64,000 nt of DNA from CBDHGY01 sp965263325 (GCA_965263325.1 CBDHGY010000001.1:9485-73484), one strand, 5' to 3'; shown: positions 1 through 8,928, counted from the stretch's first letter. Notes: generated by a model not told the origin, from the letters alone. Numbers and translations are program-made.

Positions 1-1245
1 ATGTCCGTTGGCGTATCCCGCCTGAGCCTGACCATTCGCACCATAACCGTTCATGCCGCCTGTATTGGTCGGCACTTCATTTGGGAATGCTTGAGGAGGT
101 TGTTGAGGTGTTCGCCGAGCAACTTCGCTGAGCGTACTCGACACGTTCGCTAGACGGCGTTCAACAATATCGGTTTCAGCGCGCGCGGCGTTGCCAGCAG
201 CGCGGATCGAATTTGCGGCTTCTTCGCCGGCGGCGCGGAGCGCTGCAAGTGCGCGAGCAGCTTCCTCAGAAGCTTCACGGGTATGCTGCTGGATTGCGGC
301 GCTCGCATCACGAGCGCCATCAAGCGCAACAGATACCGAATCTCGGAGCGCATCGCCCGAGGTTCCAGCAGCGGCAGCAGCCATCTCACCCGCCCGAACA
401 GCCTGATCGACTGTTTTCTGCGATTGGTCGAGTTTCTCTTCGACGCGCGCAATGGCGAAAGTCAGCGTTTCTGTGCGCTGAGCGGCGTCTTTCGCGAGTT
501 GATCTAGATGAGCAAGTTGGTCTGCAAGCGCATCTGTTCCACTTTTCATCGCCGACAGTCGCGTCTCAAGCGAATTATCGGCTTTCGCGACCTCTTCGCC
601 AGCTGCTTTTGCAGCTTCAACCATAAGGGCTGCCTGACGCGGGATTGCTTCCGACATATCGGATGTTTGCGAGCGAATATCGCGTGCAAGTGACTCTAGA
701 GCTGTGCGCTCAGCGGCAAGTCGCTCAGCAAGTTCTCTTGCGTTATCTGCGCTCGCATAGGCAACCGACTCTACTCTCAAACGCTCATCACCCAGTTCGC
801 CGGACATTGCTTTCAGCGCTGAGAGTGCGTGGTTCATGGCCTTATCGACTGATTGCGCCGACGTGCGCATTTGGTCTGCGAAGGTCTCTGCTTCTGCAGC
901 AACATGCTCTGTTGGAGACAAGAGACGAGCGGCTGCATCCATAACGATAGCGTTGGCGCGAGCTGAGCGCGTGCTCTCGCGGGCCATAAAGCCAGACATG
1001 ATTAGCATTATACCCGGCAATAGGGCGCACATCGCCCCGGCACCGAGAATGGCAGATGATGTTTCGGACAAGGTTTCCCAGCCGACAACAGCGAGCACGC
1101 CGCCACCAACCGCACCCCACCAGCCTAGCGCGCAGAAAAACGCCGCCCAAGGCATCCACACACCTGCCGATCGGGCAGCCTCAAATTCGCCGCGAACTTG
1201 AGCGCTGCTTTCAGCTTCTACAAGGGGGGCTAATTCGTCACTCAT
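1..1245 (-). CDS. TipN-like membrane-anchored coiled-coil protein (C-terminus beyond window)
   Basis: An open frame of 415 codons begins at an ATG whose complement is at 1243-1245 and is still open at base 1, so the C-terminus is missing. Seen: a short charged N-terminus, two hydrophobic segments (about residues 29-53 and 62-86), then some 300 residues rich in Ala, Glu, Arg and Lys with almost no prolines, typical of coiled coil, and a Gly/Asn/Pro-rich stretch at the edge. Two N-terminal membrane spans followed by a long coiled coil is the known layout of TipN, the new-pole landmark of Caulobacter. A PodJ-type gene further along makes a polarity role plausible. The assignment rests on topology, not on a diagnostic motif; a methyl-accepting-like or generic coiled-coil protein is possible, although I see no HAMP or signalling domain in the visible part. 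Confidence 0.6.
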   Translation of the reverse strand, partial: MSDELAPLVEAESSAQVRGEFEAARSAGVWMPWAAFFCALGWWGAVGGGVLAVVGWETLSETSSAILGAGAMCALLPGIMLIMSGFMARESTRSARANAIVMDAAARLLSPTEHVAAEAETFADQMRTSAQSVDKAMNHALSALKAMSGELGDERLRVESVAYASADNARELAERLAAERTALESLARDIRSQTSDMSEAIPRQAALMVEAAKAAGEEVAKADNSLETRLSAMKSGTDALADQLAHLDQLAKDAAQRTETLTFAIARVEEKLDQSQKTVDQAVRAGEMAAAAAGTSGDALRDSVSVALDGARDASAAIQQHTREASEEAARALAALRAAGEEAANSIRAAGNAARAETDIVERRLANVSSTLSEVARRTPQQPPQAFPNEVPTNTGGMNGYGANGQAQAGYANGH

Positions 1246-1581
1246 TCCACTACTATATGCAGACTTCGCCCATCTGCGCGAGGGTTAACGTACATATGAC
1301 TATGCGCGGATTTCTCCCGAAACACAGCCTTTTTTATTGCGGCATTACCCCACCAACACTTAACGAACCACCGCATGTGTGTAGAAAATGTGTTCGTATT
1401 CTTTGGGCCATCAGCAATAACTTTATTTAGGTGTCGCACAAAAATGCGGGCGAAATACGACGTCGCTGAGAAAATCACCGTAACTACCGCCGTTTTTCTA
1501 GTCTTTGGCTCATTAACCTTTCGTCAATCGCCCGCGAGGAGAGTTGAACTCATACAGGTGCTTTATTGAAGGAGATCGCTT
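1246..1581. other. Intergenic region between divergent genes, no gene seen
   Basis: These 336 bases separate the divergently read TipN-like and HPt genes. Short open frames occur on both strands but overlap each other and lack convincing ribosome sites or recognisable sequence. The region is AT-richer than its surroundings, holds several TTAAC half sites, and ends with a good Shine-Dalgarno (GAAGGAG) just before the HPt start. It is best read as two divergent promoters. Confidence 0.5.
1513..1527. promoter_or_regulatory. Imperfect CtrA-like box
   Basis: TTAA, seven bases, TCAA: one mismatch from the TTAA-N7-TTAA site of the cell-cycle regulator CtrA. The left half reads TTAACC, the favoured form. 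It lies 55 bases before the HPt gene. Such sites occur by chance, so this is only a candidate. Confidence 0.25.
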
Positions 1582-1980
1582 ATGATCGCAGGCCAACCTC
1601 TTGATTCTGCAAGTTCCTCAGAATCGCTGATCGATAGAGCGCACCTTTCCAACATGACGGGTGGAGACGCGTCTCTTGCTGCTGAGATCATAGAGATTTT
1701 CAGAGAACAGGCCGATATTTGGGCGCGCATGCTCGATGCAGGGAACCCTCCACAACATTGGGCGGATGCTGCGCATTCCCTGAAAGGCGCGGCGCTCAGC
1801 CTCGGTGCGAACCAATTGGCCGTCGCTTGCGCAGAAGCAGAAACACTTGGCCGGCGGGATCCCGCGCCGAGCAAGACCGAAGCAGCTGTTTCATTGTCCA
1901 AGGTAAAGGACACGCTGGGGGCCGCCCTCGAAGCTGCAGCTCATCTCGGTCATGAAATCGGCCGAACCGGTCGAATCTAA
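1582..1980 (+). CDS. HPt domain phosphotransfer protein
   Basis: A 132-residue protein that is essentially a single HPt domain. The phospho-acceptor motif AHSLKGAALSLG is at about residues 64-75, with His65 as the expected phosphorylation site; the following helix (QLAVACAEAETLG) fits the four-helix bundle. HPt proteins pass phosphate between response-regulator receiver domains in phosphorelays. No histidine kinase or receiver gene is adjacent in the window, so the partners are unknown. The start is supported by a GAAGGAG Shine-Dalgarno. An aldose-epimerase gene follows after 12 bases and may be co-transcribed. It is not a ChpT-type phosphotransferase, which is longer and contains a degenerate ATPase domain. 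Confidence 0.85.
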   Translation: MIAGQPLDSASSSESLIDRAHLSNMTGGDASLAAEIIEIFREQADIWARMLDAGNPPQHWADAAHSLKGAALSLGANQLAVACAEAETLGRRDPAPSKTEAAVSLSKVKDTLGAALEAAAHLGHEIGRTGRI

Positions 1981-1992
1981 TTTTCAGCTAAG

Positions 1993-2856
1993 TTGGTAAA
2001 GTTATCATCTTCCGCAGGCGAACTGCTAATCGCCGCTGACAGAGGCGGCTGCGTCAGCGCCTTCCGCTGGCACGGGAATGATATTTTAAGGCCATTTGCG
2101 AATGGAAGAGACGCAGGAACCCCAACAAATTACGCAGCTTTCCCTCTTTTTCCATTCAGCGGACGCATCGCAAATGCGCGTTTTACTTTCCTGGACACAG
2201 AGTATTCACTAACCCCGAACTTCGCGCCTGAGCCGCACGCCATTCACGGAAATGGCTGGCAATCCTGTTGGGACGTGCAGGAACACAATTCCCAATCGGC
2301 ACTCATAGTTTACGAGCATAACGGTACCGATTGGCCTTGGAAGTACCGCGCCGAGCAGGGATTCACGCTCACGGAAAGCGGCCTGCGGGTTGATCTACTT
2401 CTCACCAATTTGAGTGACCACCCCATGCCGGGCGGTATTGGATGGCATCCATATTTTCCGCGCAAGCACGCGACTTTGGAAGCCGATGTCACAGCAATCT
2501 GGCTCTCTGGAGACGATATGATACCCAGCGCACCCTCGCCGCCTGCAGCAGAAACAGATCTGACCAAACCGCGAAAAGTACAAGACCTGCAACTAGACAA
2601 TGCCTACTCTGCAGGGACAGGCGGATCCCGTATTCATTGGGAAGATCGATCAATTTCGGTGTCGATGACGGCTAGCGAAGTCCTCAGCCACCTCGTTGTC
2701 TACACACCTGACGGCGAGGATTTTTTCTGTGTCGAGCCCGTTAGCCACGCACCTGATGCATTGAACAGCAAGGAACCACCCTCAACGACGGGACTTCGCG
2801 TGCTAAAGCCTGACCAAAGTCTCGCGGCGTCGATCTGCTTGACCGTCGAGTTTTAA
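1993..2856 (+). CDS. Aldose 1-epimerase family protein
   Basis: 287 residues, a normal size for the galactose mutarotase fold. Family marks seen: FPLFPFSGRIANARF around residues 50-64, the His of AIHGNGWQ near residue 85, GWHPYFP near 151 and the catalytic-type Glu in FFCVEPVSH near 250. Enzymes of this type interconvert alpha and beta anomers of hexoses; related members act on sugar phosphates, and the substrate cannot be told here. The best start is a TTG 12 bases after the HPt stop; an in-frame stop just upstream excludes a longer form. The gene converges on the Mla accessory lipoprotein gene with only 15 bases between them. Confidence 0.85.
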   Translation: MVKLSSSAGELLIAADRGGCVSAFRWHGNDILRPFANGRDAGTPTNYAAFPLFPFSGRIANARFTFLDTEYSLTPNFAPEPHAIHGNGWQSCWDVQEHNSQSALIVYEHNGTDWPWKYRAEQGFTLTESGLRVDLLLTNLSDHPMPGGIGWHPYFPRKHATLEADVTAIWLSGDDMIPSAPSPPAAETDLTKPRKVQDLQLDNAYSAGTGGSRIHWEDRSISVSMTASEVLSHLVVYTPDGEDFFCVEPVSHAPDALNSKEPPSTTGLRVLKPDQSLAASICLTVEF

Positions 2857-2871
2857 ACGACTTCGTTTGAG

Positions 2872-3462
2872 TCACTGCTCCAGATCGAGCGCCTCATCTA
2901 TGTTCGATATAATCTCAGCGCTCTCATAAACACAGGCGCGCGCCGCCTGAACAAGCGCAGCCGCGCGAGCTTCTGCACGGTTTGATGCAGAAGGAGCAGA
3001 CGCTTCAACACGCTCTTGTTTCAGTGGTTTTCGGGTCCTTCCGTGAAGCAGGGTGAGTTCCATTTCGCAATGAGCGGTTGTCCCCTCCATTGCCAGATCA
3101 GCAATACGCCAGGAAAGCTCCAGATCTCCCGGTGCGCCGGTGCCCTTTGCAACTGCGAATCCCTTGCCCGAATTGCCGATGGCATCAAGCAATCCAGTCT
3201 GAAGCATACGGCTTGCAGGCTGCGCCCATTCGACCCCGCGAATAAGTCTTAGCGCACCATCGTCGCCAATGGCAGCCATGGATTTTCCCGAAAACACACG
3301 TCCGCCTTCTGGCTCACGCACGACTAAGGTACGACTGATTTCAGCGCTCGGCTCAATATCGCCGAGTCGATAGAGCCCCTTCGGCACCTCCGGCTCAGGT
3401 AAAACAGAAACGCATCCGGAAAGCGCGAGCGCTGCGGTGGCAGTCAGCATACGGATATTCAT
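2872..3462 (-). CDS. ABC-type transport auxiliary lipoprotein (PqiC/YmbA type), last gene of Mla operon
   Basis: 196 residues with a lipoprotein signal peptide; the lipobox LSGC puts the lipidated cysteine at residue 17. The rest resembles the DUF330/ABC-auxiliary lipoprotein group that accompanies MCE-type lipid transporters (a YRLGD strand after the linker, alternating strands, a C-terminal helix). It is the last of four reverse-strand genes after permease, ATPase and MCE protein, with 9 bases between the MCE stop and its start region. It probably sits in the outer membrane facing the periplasm as a docking partner of the MCE protein. The family match is by pattern and strongly by context. 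Confidence 0.75.
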   Translation of the reverse strand: MNIRMLTATAALALSGCVSVLPEPEVPKGLYRLGDIEPSAEISRTLVVREPEGGRVFSGKSMAAIGDDGALRLIRGVEWAQPASRMLQTGLLDAIGNSGKGFAVAKGTGAPGDLELSWRIADLAMEGTTAHCEMELTLLHGRTRKPLKQERVEASAPSASNRAEARAAALVQAARACVYESAEIISNIDEALDLEQ

Positions 3463-3471
3463 ATCAAGCTC

Positions 3472-4422
3472 CTATTCGTATGGAATTGGGTCGCCGACCA
3501 CGAGTTGCTCGGGCGATTCTTCCACCCGCCGCGCGATTCTGTCGAGACGGTTAATTAGTATCTGCAAGTCTTGGGTCACCATACGTGCATCCTCGAGGGC
3601 CCCAACGGCAGGCCCTTGGATCGCCTCTGCTGTTACCTGAACGGCGCGGCGGCTTTCCGACAGGACTTTGTTTGATTGCTCAACAGTGCCGCGCAAATCC
3701 TTCACGAGGGCGGTCACGTCTTCGCTGAAAGTCTCAAGCTGCCGTCCAGCAGTAGACCCAAAGTCACCGAAGGAGGAGGAAGCTTTGCTAAACTGATCAC
3801 TTGCGCGGCGCACAGAGCCAAGCGCCAAGTTGAGCTCCTTTACCACCCCTTCCTCATCAGCCAGATGAGCCGTAAAGCCTTCTATGTTTTGAAGTGTTGC
3901 TTCGATGTGAGCGATATTTTCATCTGTTAGCAATTTGTTGACGCGCTCAAGGGACTGGTTGACACGCGTCAAAGTCTCCTGACCGCCGCCTATCAGTGCT
4001 TCAAATTGTGTCTGCCCCGCGTCAATCATTGGAACGGTTTCGCCGGGCCTTCGCTTGAGCAGACCAGCACTGTCGCTACCCGCACTAATCTGAACAAACG
4101 TAACACCTGTGATACCGGCCAGTTCAATTGTCGCTTTCGAATCCACTTTTACCGGAGCATTCGCATCTATCCGAATGCGCACGCGCGCCTTTGACGGATC
4201 GGCCCGGTTAATGCGGACAGTCTCAACCTCTCCGACTTTAATACCGATGTAGCGAACATTTGCGCCTTCTTCGAGCGCCACAGGTCCATTGAAGAGAATA
4301 TCATAATCTGCAAAATCGCGGCGGAATTCAGAGTTTGCCATAAAGAAGGCAAACCCCATTAGCGCGAGAGCAGAGAGGATTACAAACGCTCCCATCAACG
4401 CAAAATTCGCTTTGGTTTCCAT
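3472..4422 (-). CDS. mlaD: MlaD/MCE family phospholipid-transport periplasmic protein
   Basis: 316 residues from the METKANF start; a longer open frame upstream overlaps the ATPase gene and is unlikely. Residues 5-30 form one uncleaved membrane anchor. The MCE domain follows (about 40-120), with YDILFNGPVALEEGANVRYIGIKVGEV, shown here in two parts as YDILFNGPV and VRYIGIKVGEV, and ELAGITGVTFVQI near residue 103. The long C-terminal helical region (about 150-300) is Ser/Glu/Asn-rich and may form a coiled coil, as in MCE proteins that build tubes or rings. MCE proteins carry phospholipids between outer and inner membrane. It starts 4 bases after the ATPase stop. Confidence 0.9.
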   Translation of the reverse strand: METKANFALMGAFVILSALALMGFAFFMANSEFRRDFADYDILFNGPVALEEGANVRYIGIKVGEVETVRINRADPSKARVRIRIDANAPVKVDSKATIELAGITGVTFVQISAGSDSAGLLKRRPGETVPMIDAGQTQFEALIGGGQETLTRVNQSLERVNKLLTDENIAHIEATLQNIEGFTAHLADEEGVVKELNLALGSVRRASDQFSKASSSFGDFGSTAGRQLETFSEDVTALVKDLRGTVEQSNKVLSESRRAVQVTAEAIQGPAVGALEDARMVTQDLQILINRLDRIARRVEESPEQLVVGDPIPYE

Positions 4423-4426
4423 CGCT

Positions 4427-5227
4427 TTATCCTCGTTTAAATCCGTATGCCGCGGCGCGCCCACGCGGGCCACTGAAGTATTCCTGCATCCAAGGGTGAT
4501 CGAACTCTCGCAACTGGTCCATGGTTCCAACCGCCATAATTTTTTTGTCCCCAATGACTGCGATCCGATCGCAAGTTGCTGCCAATGTATCAAGGTCGTG
4601 AGTAACCAGGAAAACTGTCAGGCCGAGCGCTTGTTGCAAATCCCTTATCAGCGCGTCGAAAGCGGAGGCAGTAATTGGGTCCAGGCCTGCTGTTGGCTCA
4701 TCTAGGAACAGAAGCTCAGCATCGACCGCCAACGCACGAGCAAGCGCCGCGCGCTTTCTCATGCCGCCCGACAAATCAGATGGGAGTTTGTCACCGGCCT
4801 CAGCCTCTAACCCTGCAAGCTGAATCTTCATATTGGCAATTTCGATCCGAAGCTGAGTTGGCAAATCGACATGTTCAACCATAGGGACCATGACGTTTTC
4901 GCGAACGGTTAAATTTGAAAACAGAGCGCCATCTTGAAACATAACGCCCCATCGTTTCTCGATTTTCGCGCGCTCCGGCGGCGATAAACGCAACACATTC
5001 TGGCCAAAGATCTCTACCGAACCTGCATTTGGCTGTTTCAACCCGACGATTGAACGAAGTAAAACAGACTTACCGCCGCCAGATGGACCTATCACGCCCA
5101 TCACCTCGCCTCGGCGAATATCGAGATCAAGATTTTCATGAACAACATGCGGGCCAAATGCATTTTTAAGACCGCGAAGACGGATGGCGAGCTGCTGTTC
5201 GTTCGGAAGCCTTGGAGAAAGCGTCAT
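4427..5227 (-). CDS. mlaF: MlaF-like ABC transporter ATP-binding protein
   Basis: 266 residues from the MTLSPRL start. Seen: Walker A GPSGGGKS at residues 47-54, the Q-loop in FQDGALF, the signature LSGGM, Walker B LLFLDEP and the switch His in LVTHDLD. The short coding overlap ATGA with the permease stop (5224-5227) shows translational coupling and fixes the start; the longer in-frame extension would run 135 bases into the permease gene. It is the cytoplasmic ATPase of the Mla-type phospholipid transporter. The C-terminus (EYFSGPRGRAA) is typical of MlaF in alphaproteobacteria. Confidence 0.92.
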   Translation of the reverse strand: MTLSPRLPNEQQLAIRLRGLKNAFGPHVVHENLDLDIRRGEVMGVIGPSGGGKSVLLRSIVGLKQPNAGSVEIFGQNVLRLSPPERAKIEKRWGVMFQDGALFSNLTVRENVMVPMVEHVDLPTQLRIEIANMKIQLAGLEAEAGDKLPSDLSGGMRKRAALARALAVDAELLFLDEPTAGLDPITASAFDALIRDLQQALGLTVFLVTHDLDTLAATCDRIAVIGDKKIMAVGTMDQLREFDHPWMQEYFSGPRGRAAAYGFKRG

Positions 5228-6366
5228 ACACCGAGCTCCATATAGAAGACGGCAAATACGGCATCGATCACAATGATTGAAAATAGCGCATGCACCACGG
5301 ATGCTGTCGTCCGCGAGCCGAGCGATTGAACACTGCCTGAAACGAGTAAGCCTTGGTGACACCCTATAAGCGCAACCACCAACCCAAAGATGGGAGCCTT
5401 ACTCATTCCCACCCAGAAATTCTGAAGCGGCACATAATCCTGCGTACGCTGGATAAACACAGTGGGGTTGATATCCATGCCGATCCAGCAAGTGACCATA
5501 CCGCCAAGCAGCCCCGCTATCACTGCAACAAACGTCAATATGGGGGTCATGATTACAAGCGCAAAAACGCGCGGTGCAACCAACACTTCCAACGGCGAAA
5601 GGCCGAGCGTTTGCATCGCATCAACTTCCTGGCGCATACGCATTGCGCCAATTTGCGCCGTAAATGCTGAGTTGGTACGCCCGGCTAGAATGATCGCTGT
5701 CAACAAGACACCAAACTCACGCATTACTGAAACGCCGACGAGTTCGACCGCAAAGACTTCCGCGCCGCCGCCATAAGCGGAGAGCGTAAATGCGCCCATA
5801 TACGCAAGCACAATCCCAATAAAGAAAGATAGAAACGCAACGATCGGAATTGCATCAAAGCCAGCGCGTTCCATTACTGAAAATACTGATGTCCACCTCA
5901 TGCGGCGCGGATTGGCAATGAGCCGCGCACATGTCGCAATCGTCTCACCGAAAAATGACATCGTACCAGCCGCGACTTCAAAGAGATGCTTTGTGTGCTG
6001 ACCAACATTTGCAAGCATGTCCACAAATCCAAAAGGACGGCGGGGTTTTGGCTTTACCGGTGTACTTGCACCGTGAACGCGGGAGATTAACTCTTCAGCC
6101 GTCGGGTGAGATCCTAAGAAATCAAAATCGTTTTCCGCGTCCAATCGGCCCCGGCGTAAAGCTCTGTTGAGTAGAAAAGCTCCTGCCGTATCCAGTTTTC
6201 CGAGCGCGCCGATATCGAGCACGAAACCGCCGTCAACATCTGTAAGCGCGCGCAATCTCGCGTCCAACGCGCCAATTTCGGACACAATCCAATCACCCGT
6301 TACCGCAAGCACGGTACGTTCGCCCTCTTTTGTGAGGGTGAAGTCTGGAGCGGTTGCAATGCTCAT
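5224..6366 (-). CDS. mlaE: MlaE family permease with N-terminal STAS domain
   Basis: 380 residues. Residues 1-110 look like a STAS/MlaB-type domain (strand-helix pattern, VLDIGALGKLDTAGAFLL near residues 50-67), followed by the MlaE permease core with five to six membrane spans, including FIGIVLAYMGAF and the MREFGVLLTAIILAGRTNSAF segment (written here as MREFGVLLTAII and LAGRTNSAF). In E. coli, MlaB is a separate protein; here the two parts are one chain, an arrangement known in other proteobacteria. It is the first gene of the Mla operon, and its stop overlaps the ATPase start. Role: inner-membrane channel for phospholipid transport. Confidence 0.92.
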   Translation of the reverse strand: MSIATAPDFTLTKEGERTVLAVTGDWIVSEIGALDARLRALTDVDGGFVLDIGALGKLDTAGAFLLNRALRRGRLDAENDFDFLGSHPTAEELISRVHGASTPVKPKPRRPFGFVDMLANVGQHTKHLFEVAAGTMSFFGETIATCARLIANPRRMRWTSVFSVMERAGFDAIPIVAFLSFFIGIVLAYMGAFTLSAYGGGAEVFAVELVGVSVMREFGVLLTAIILAGRTNSAFTAQIGAMRMRQEVDAMQTLGLSPLEVLVAPRVFALVIMTPILTFVAVIAGLLGGMVTCWIGMDINPTVFIQRTQDYVPLQNFWVGMSKAPIFGLVVALIGCHQGLLVSGSVQSLGSRTTASVVHALFSIIVIDAVFAVFYMELGV

Positions 6367-6466
6367 TTGTTGCCTTTTTCGCTAGCTACCTCATAGCAAA
6401 ACATGATTAACCTATGGGCGCGACAATCGATCAAATTTCGTCTATTTCGAGGCCGGAACTCCTAAT

Positions 6467-7441
6467 TTGAAACTTTCCATTGATCATATTTCGTCCCCTC
6501 TTCGGTCAGCATTTGCGATTTCTCGCGGCGCGAAGACCTCGGCAGAGACTGTACGCGTAACGCTCGAAAGCAATGAGATTCGTGCAAGAGGCGAGTGCGT
6601 GCCATATCCTAGATATGGCGAAACAATTGAGTCTGTCGTCGAGCAAATCGGAGAGTATCGTCATCAAATCGAACGTGGATTGTCGCGCGAAGAGCTACAA
6701 TCTGCCATGCCGCCCGGCGCAGCACGCTGCGCGCTCGATTGTGCATTATGGGATTTCGAAGCCAAAAGATCCGGCCGGCAGGTTTGGGAACTTGCCGGAT
6801 TACCCGAGCCGAAACCGATTGAGACAGCCGTAACAATCAGCATGGACACGCCGAGCGTTATGGCCAAAACAGCGCAGAAAATTTCTGGCAAGCTTCTGAA
6901 ACTTAAACTTGGAAGCGCCGGCGATATCGACCGGATTAGCGCAGTCCATCAGGCACGTCCTGACGCCCGGCTCATACTCGACGCCAATGAAGGAATGGAC
7001 CCTGCAACATTCATGGATCTCGCCGCAGAAGCTTCGAAGCTTGGTGCGTTGTTGATTGAACAACCCTTCTCTGCTGAGGCTGATCGGTTGTTGCAAATCA
7101 AAGCGGCTCCCGTTGCAATTTGCGCAGACGAAAGCGCGCACACGAGCGCTGACATCGAAACGCTCGTGAAACGTTATGACGTCGTGAACATAAAATTGGA
7201 TAAAGCGGGCGGCCTCACTGAAGGCATAAAAATGGTGCGCGCCGCGCGATCAGCCGGCATGGGGGTGATGATCGGTTGCATGGTTGCCGGATCAATTTCG
7301 ATGGCTCCAGCCGTCTTACTTGGGGCGCTCGCTGATGTTGTTGATCTTGATGGCCCGCTTTGGCTCGCCGAAGATGTTGCACATGGCCTTGAATATCATG
7401 CTGGGTTTGTAAACGCTCCCTTACGAGAACTTTGGGGTTAA
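6467..7441 (+). CDS. Dipeptide epimerase (enolase superfamily, L-Ala-D/L-Glu epimerase type)
   Basis: 324 residues. Catalytic and metal motifs of the muconate lactonizing subgroup are present in order: KLKLG with Lys145/Lys147, DANEG with Asp172, LIEQP with Glu198, ADES with Asp221 and NIKLDKAGG with Lys243. The short length and the GSISMAPA segment fit dipeptide epimerases that recycle the murein peptide L-Ala-D-Glu. The start is a TTG at 6467, the first usable codon of the frame; the sequence MKLSIDHI from there fits the family. No peptidase partner is adjacent. Other o-succinylbenzoate-like enolase members cannot be excluded, but the motif set favours dipeptide epimerase. Confidence 0.87.
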   Translation: MKLSIDHISSPLRSAFAISRGAKTSAETVRVTLESNEIRARGECVPYPRYGETIESVVEQIGEYRHQIERGLSREELQSAMPPGAARCALDCALWDFEAKRSGRQVWELAGLPEPKPIETAVTISMDTPSVMAKTAQKISGKLLKLKLGSAGDIDRISAVHQARPDARLILDANEGMDPATFMDLAAEASKLGALLIEQPFSAEADRLLQIKAAPVAICADESAHTSADIETLVKRYDVVNIKLDKAGGLTEGIKMVRAARSAGMGVMIGCMVAGSISMAPAVLLGALADVVDLDGPLWLAEDVAHGLEYHAGFVNAPLRELWG

Positions 7442-7478
7442 GCCATTTCGCGCTATCATCGTTGCGGAGGATTTTTAA

Positions 7479-8120
7479 ATGCCGCGACTCAAACAAGCCG
7501 GGCGAGACGCCGGAAACGAATACGCCAACAGAATATTCGATTTCCTATTTGCTGATCGCGATCCCGTTTCAGAACCTGGAACAGCAACAGGCACACCCGG
7601 GAATTGGTGGACTGTGTTCAACATCGTTCCAGATGCATTCAAGCATACGACAGAGGGCTTCCAATTTTACAGATCAAAAGATCGCAAACTCGATCCGAAA
7701 TTGCGCGAGCTCGGCCAAACACGCGCTGGCTTTGCGGTCGGCTCGCAGTTCGTGTTTTCTCAACATTGTAAAGCGTCTCGCGATGCTGGTCTTTCAGAGG
7801 CGCAAATTGAAGCGGTTCCTCATTGGTCAGTTGCCAACTGCTTTAGCGAGATCGAACGCGCTGTGCTCGCTTATACCGACGCTTTAGTGCTCCAACGCGG
7901 CCGCGTTCCAGATGGTGTGTTTGACGTTCTTAAAGCGCATCTTTCCGATGAAGAAATTCTTGAACTCACTTACATCACAACGACTTATATGATGCACGCA
8001 ATTATGAGCCGTGCCCTGCGTCTGGAATATGATGATGTTGATGAACGTGTCGTTGAAATTGCGGCACCTGAAGGCGATAGCGCCGATGTCATGGCCATGG
8101 TCGATAGGGAGGATACATAA
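7479..8120 (+). CDS. Carboxymuconolactone decarboxylase/AhpD-like protein
   Basis: 213 residues, all-helical, with the CMD/AhpD fold features RELGQTRAGFAVGSQFVFSQHC (split as RELGQTRAGF and VGSQFVFSQHC), then GLSEAQIEAVPHW and a C-terminal helix with LTYITTTYMMHAIMSR. The AhpD redox motif CxxC is not present: only the single Cys of SQHCKA remains, so a disulfide-relay role like that of AhpD is doubtful. A clear GGAGG Shine-Dalgarno precedes the ATG. The stop codon directly abuts the start of the VOC gene (TAAATG), so the two are almost surely co-translated. Substrate unknown. Confidence 0.8.
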   Translation: MPRLKQAGRDAGNEYANRIFDFLFADRDPVSEPGTATGTPGNWWTVFNIVPDAFKHTTEGFQFYRSKDRKLDPKLRELGQTRAGFAVGSQFVFSQHCKASRDAGLSEAQIEAVPHWSVANCFSEIERAVLAYTDALVLQRGRVPDGVFDVLKAHLSDEEILELTYITTTYMMHAIMSRALRLEYDDVDERVVEIAAPEGDSADVMAMVDREDT

Positions 8121-8657
8121 ATGGCTTATCACCACCTCGCACTTGCGGCAAAAAACATGAAAGACATTCATGCATTTTATGAAGGCGTCATGGGCTTTGA
8201 ATTGGTAAAAGTAGAGATTGCACCAATCATGGAAGGTGGCTGGGGCAAGCACTTTTTCTACCGGATGGACGGTAACGACTCCAAATTCATCGCGTTTTGG
8301 GAACTGCACGACACGCCCTCCCAAGGCGACCACAAATTTGACCTGAACGAAAGTGCAAACCTCCCGGCTGGCACCAATCACATATCATTTGACGTCGATT
8401 CAAAAGATGAACTGGATGCCTGGCGAAACAAATGGAATGCCGCAGGTCTGGACGTTCTGGAGATAGATCACAATTGGTGTCACTCCGTTTATACGCGGGA
8501 TCCAAACGGAAATATGGTCGAGTTTTGTCTGACGACGGGACGTTTTTCAGAGGAAGATCGCACACGCGCCCTCGCCGCACTCGATGAAACGGAATTCAAT
8601 CCGTCCCCCTCTCCAGCGAACATGAAGGTTTGGAACGCTAAATCTGCGACAGAGTAG
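8121..8657 (+). CDS. VOC family (glyoxalase/dioxygenase-like) protein
   Basis: 178 residues. A vicinal-oxygen-chelate fold is visible: YHHLALAAKNMKDIHAFYEGVMGF at residues 3-26 (split as YHHLALAAKNM and HAFYEGVMGF), a second half with THISFDV-like TNHISFDVDSK, and the closing strand SVYTRDPNGNMVEFC. Candidate metal ligands are His4 or His5, His126-region residues and the Glu of MVEF. Such proteins are dioxygenases, isomerases or resistance enzymes. The coupling to the CMD-type gene upstream suggests one small catabolic or detoxification step carried out by both. Confidence 0.8.
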   Translation: MAYHHLALAAKNMKDIHAFYEGVMGFELVKVEIAPIMEGGWGKHFFYRMDGNDSKFIAFWELHDTPSQGDHKFDLNESANLPAGTNHISFDVDSKDELDAWRNKWNAAGLDVLEIDHNWCHSVYTRDPNGNMVEFCLTTGRFSEEDRTRALAALDETEFNPSPSPANMKVWNAKSATE

Positions 8658-8709
8658 GCGATGTAGGTCCGGCATCTTAACAATGTCGACACCCTATTGG
8701 CTGGGACTT

Positions 8710-8925
8710 TTAGCCCTCCCACCCAAAGACATCTTCCAGACCAACGCCAAATACGCGGCTTATTCTGAACGCACTTTCCAGCGAAGGAGAGTACCGCCCC
8801 TGCTCAATCGCAATCACGGTCTGACGCGTAACGCCGATCTCCTTTGCGAGCGCCGCCTGACTGAGGCCGCCATGTTGCTCTCGCAGCTCTTTAATTTTGT
8901 TCGTTATCGGAGGTCGTTTCGCCAT
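8710..8925 (-). CDS. Small XRE-type transcriptional regulator
   Basis: 71 residues consisting of one helix-turn-helix of the compact YozG-like kind: QAALAKEIGVTRQTVIAIEQ (residues 23-42) followed by GRYSPSLESAFRISRVFGVGLEDVF (the usual scaffold of these regulators, written here as SPSLESAFRISRVF and VGLEDVF). It begins 3 bases after the end of the membrane protein gene upstream, so it is the last gene of a three-gene unit. Proteins like this usually repress their own operon together with small membrane proteins. Two perfect palindromes in front of the operon (9798-9817 and 9841-9862) are candidate operators. Confidence 0.88.
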   Translation of the reverse strand: MAKRPPITNKIKELREQHGGLSQAALAKEIGVTRQTVIAIEQGRYSPSLESAFRISRVFGVGLEDVFGWEG

Positions 8926-8928
8926 AAA

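Noticed and set aside
1375..1569. 64-codon frame in the TipN-like/HPt intergenic region
   Set aside because: No ribosome site; overlaps an equally long frame on the other strand and the likely HPt promoter.
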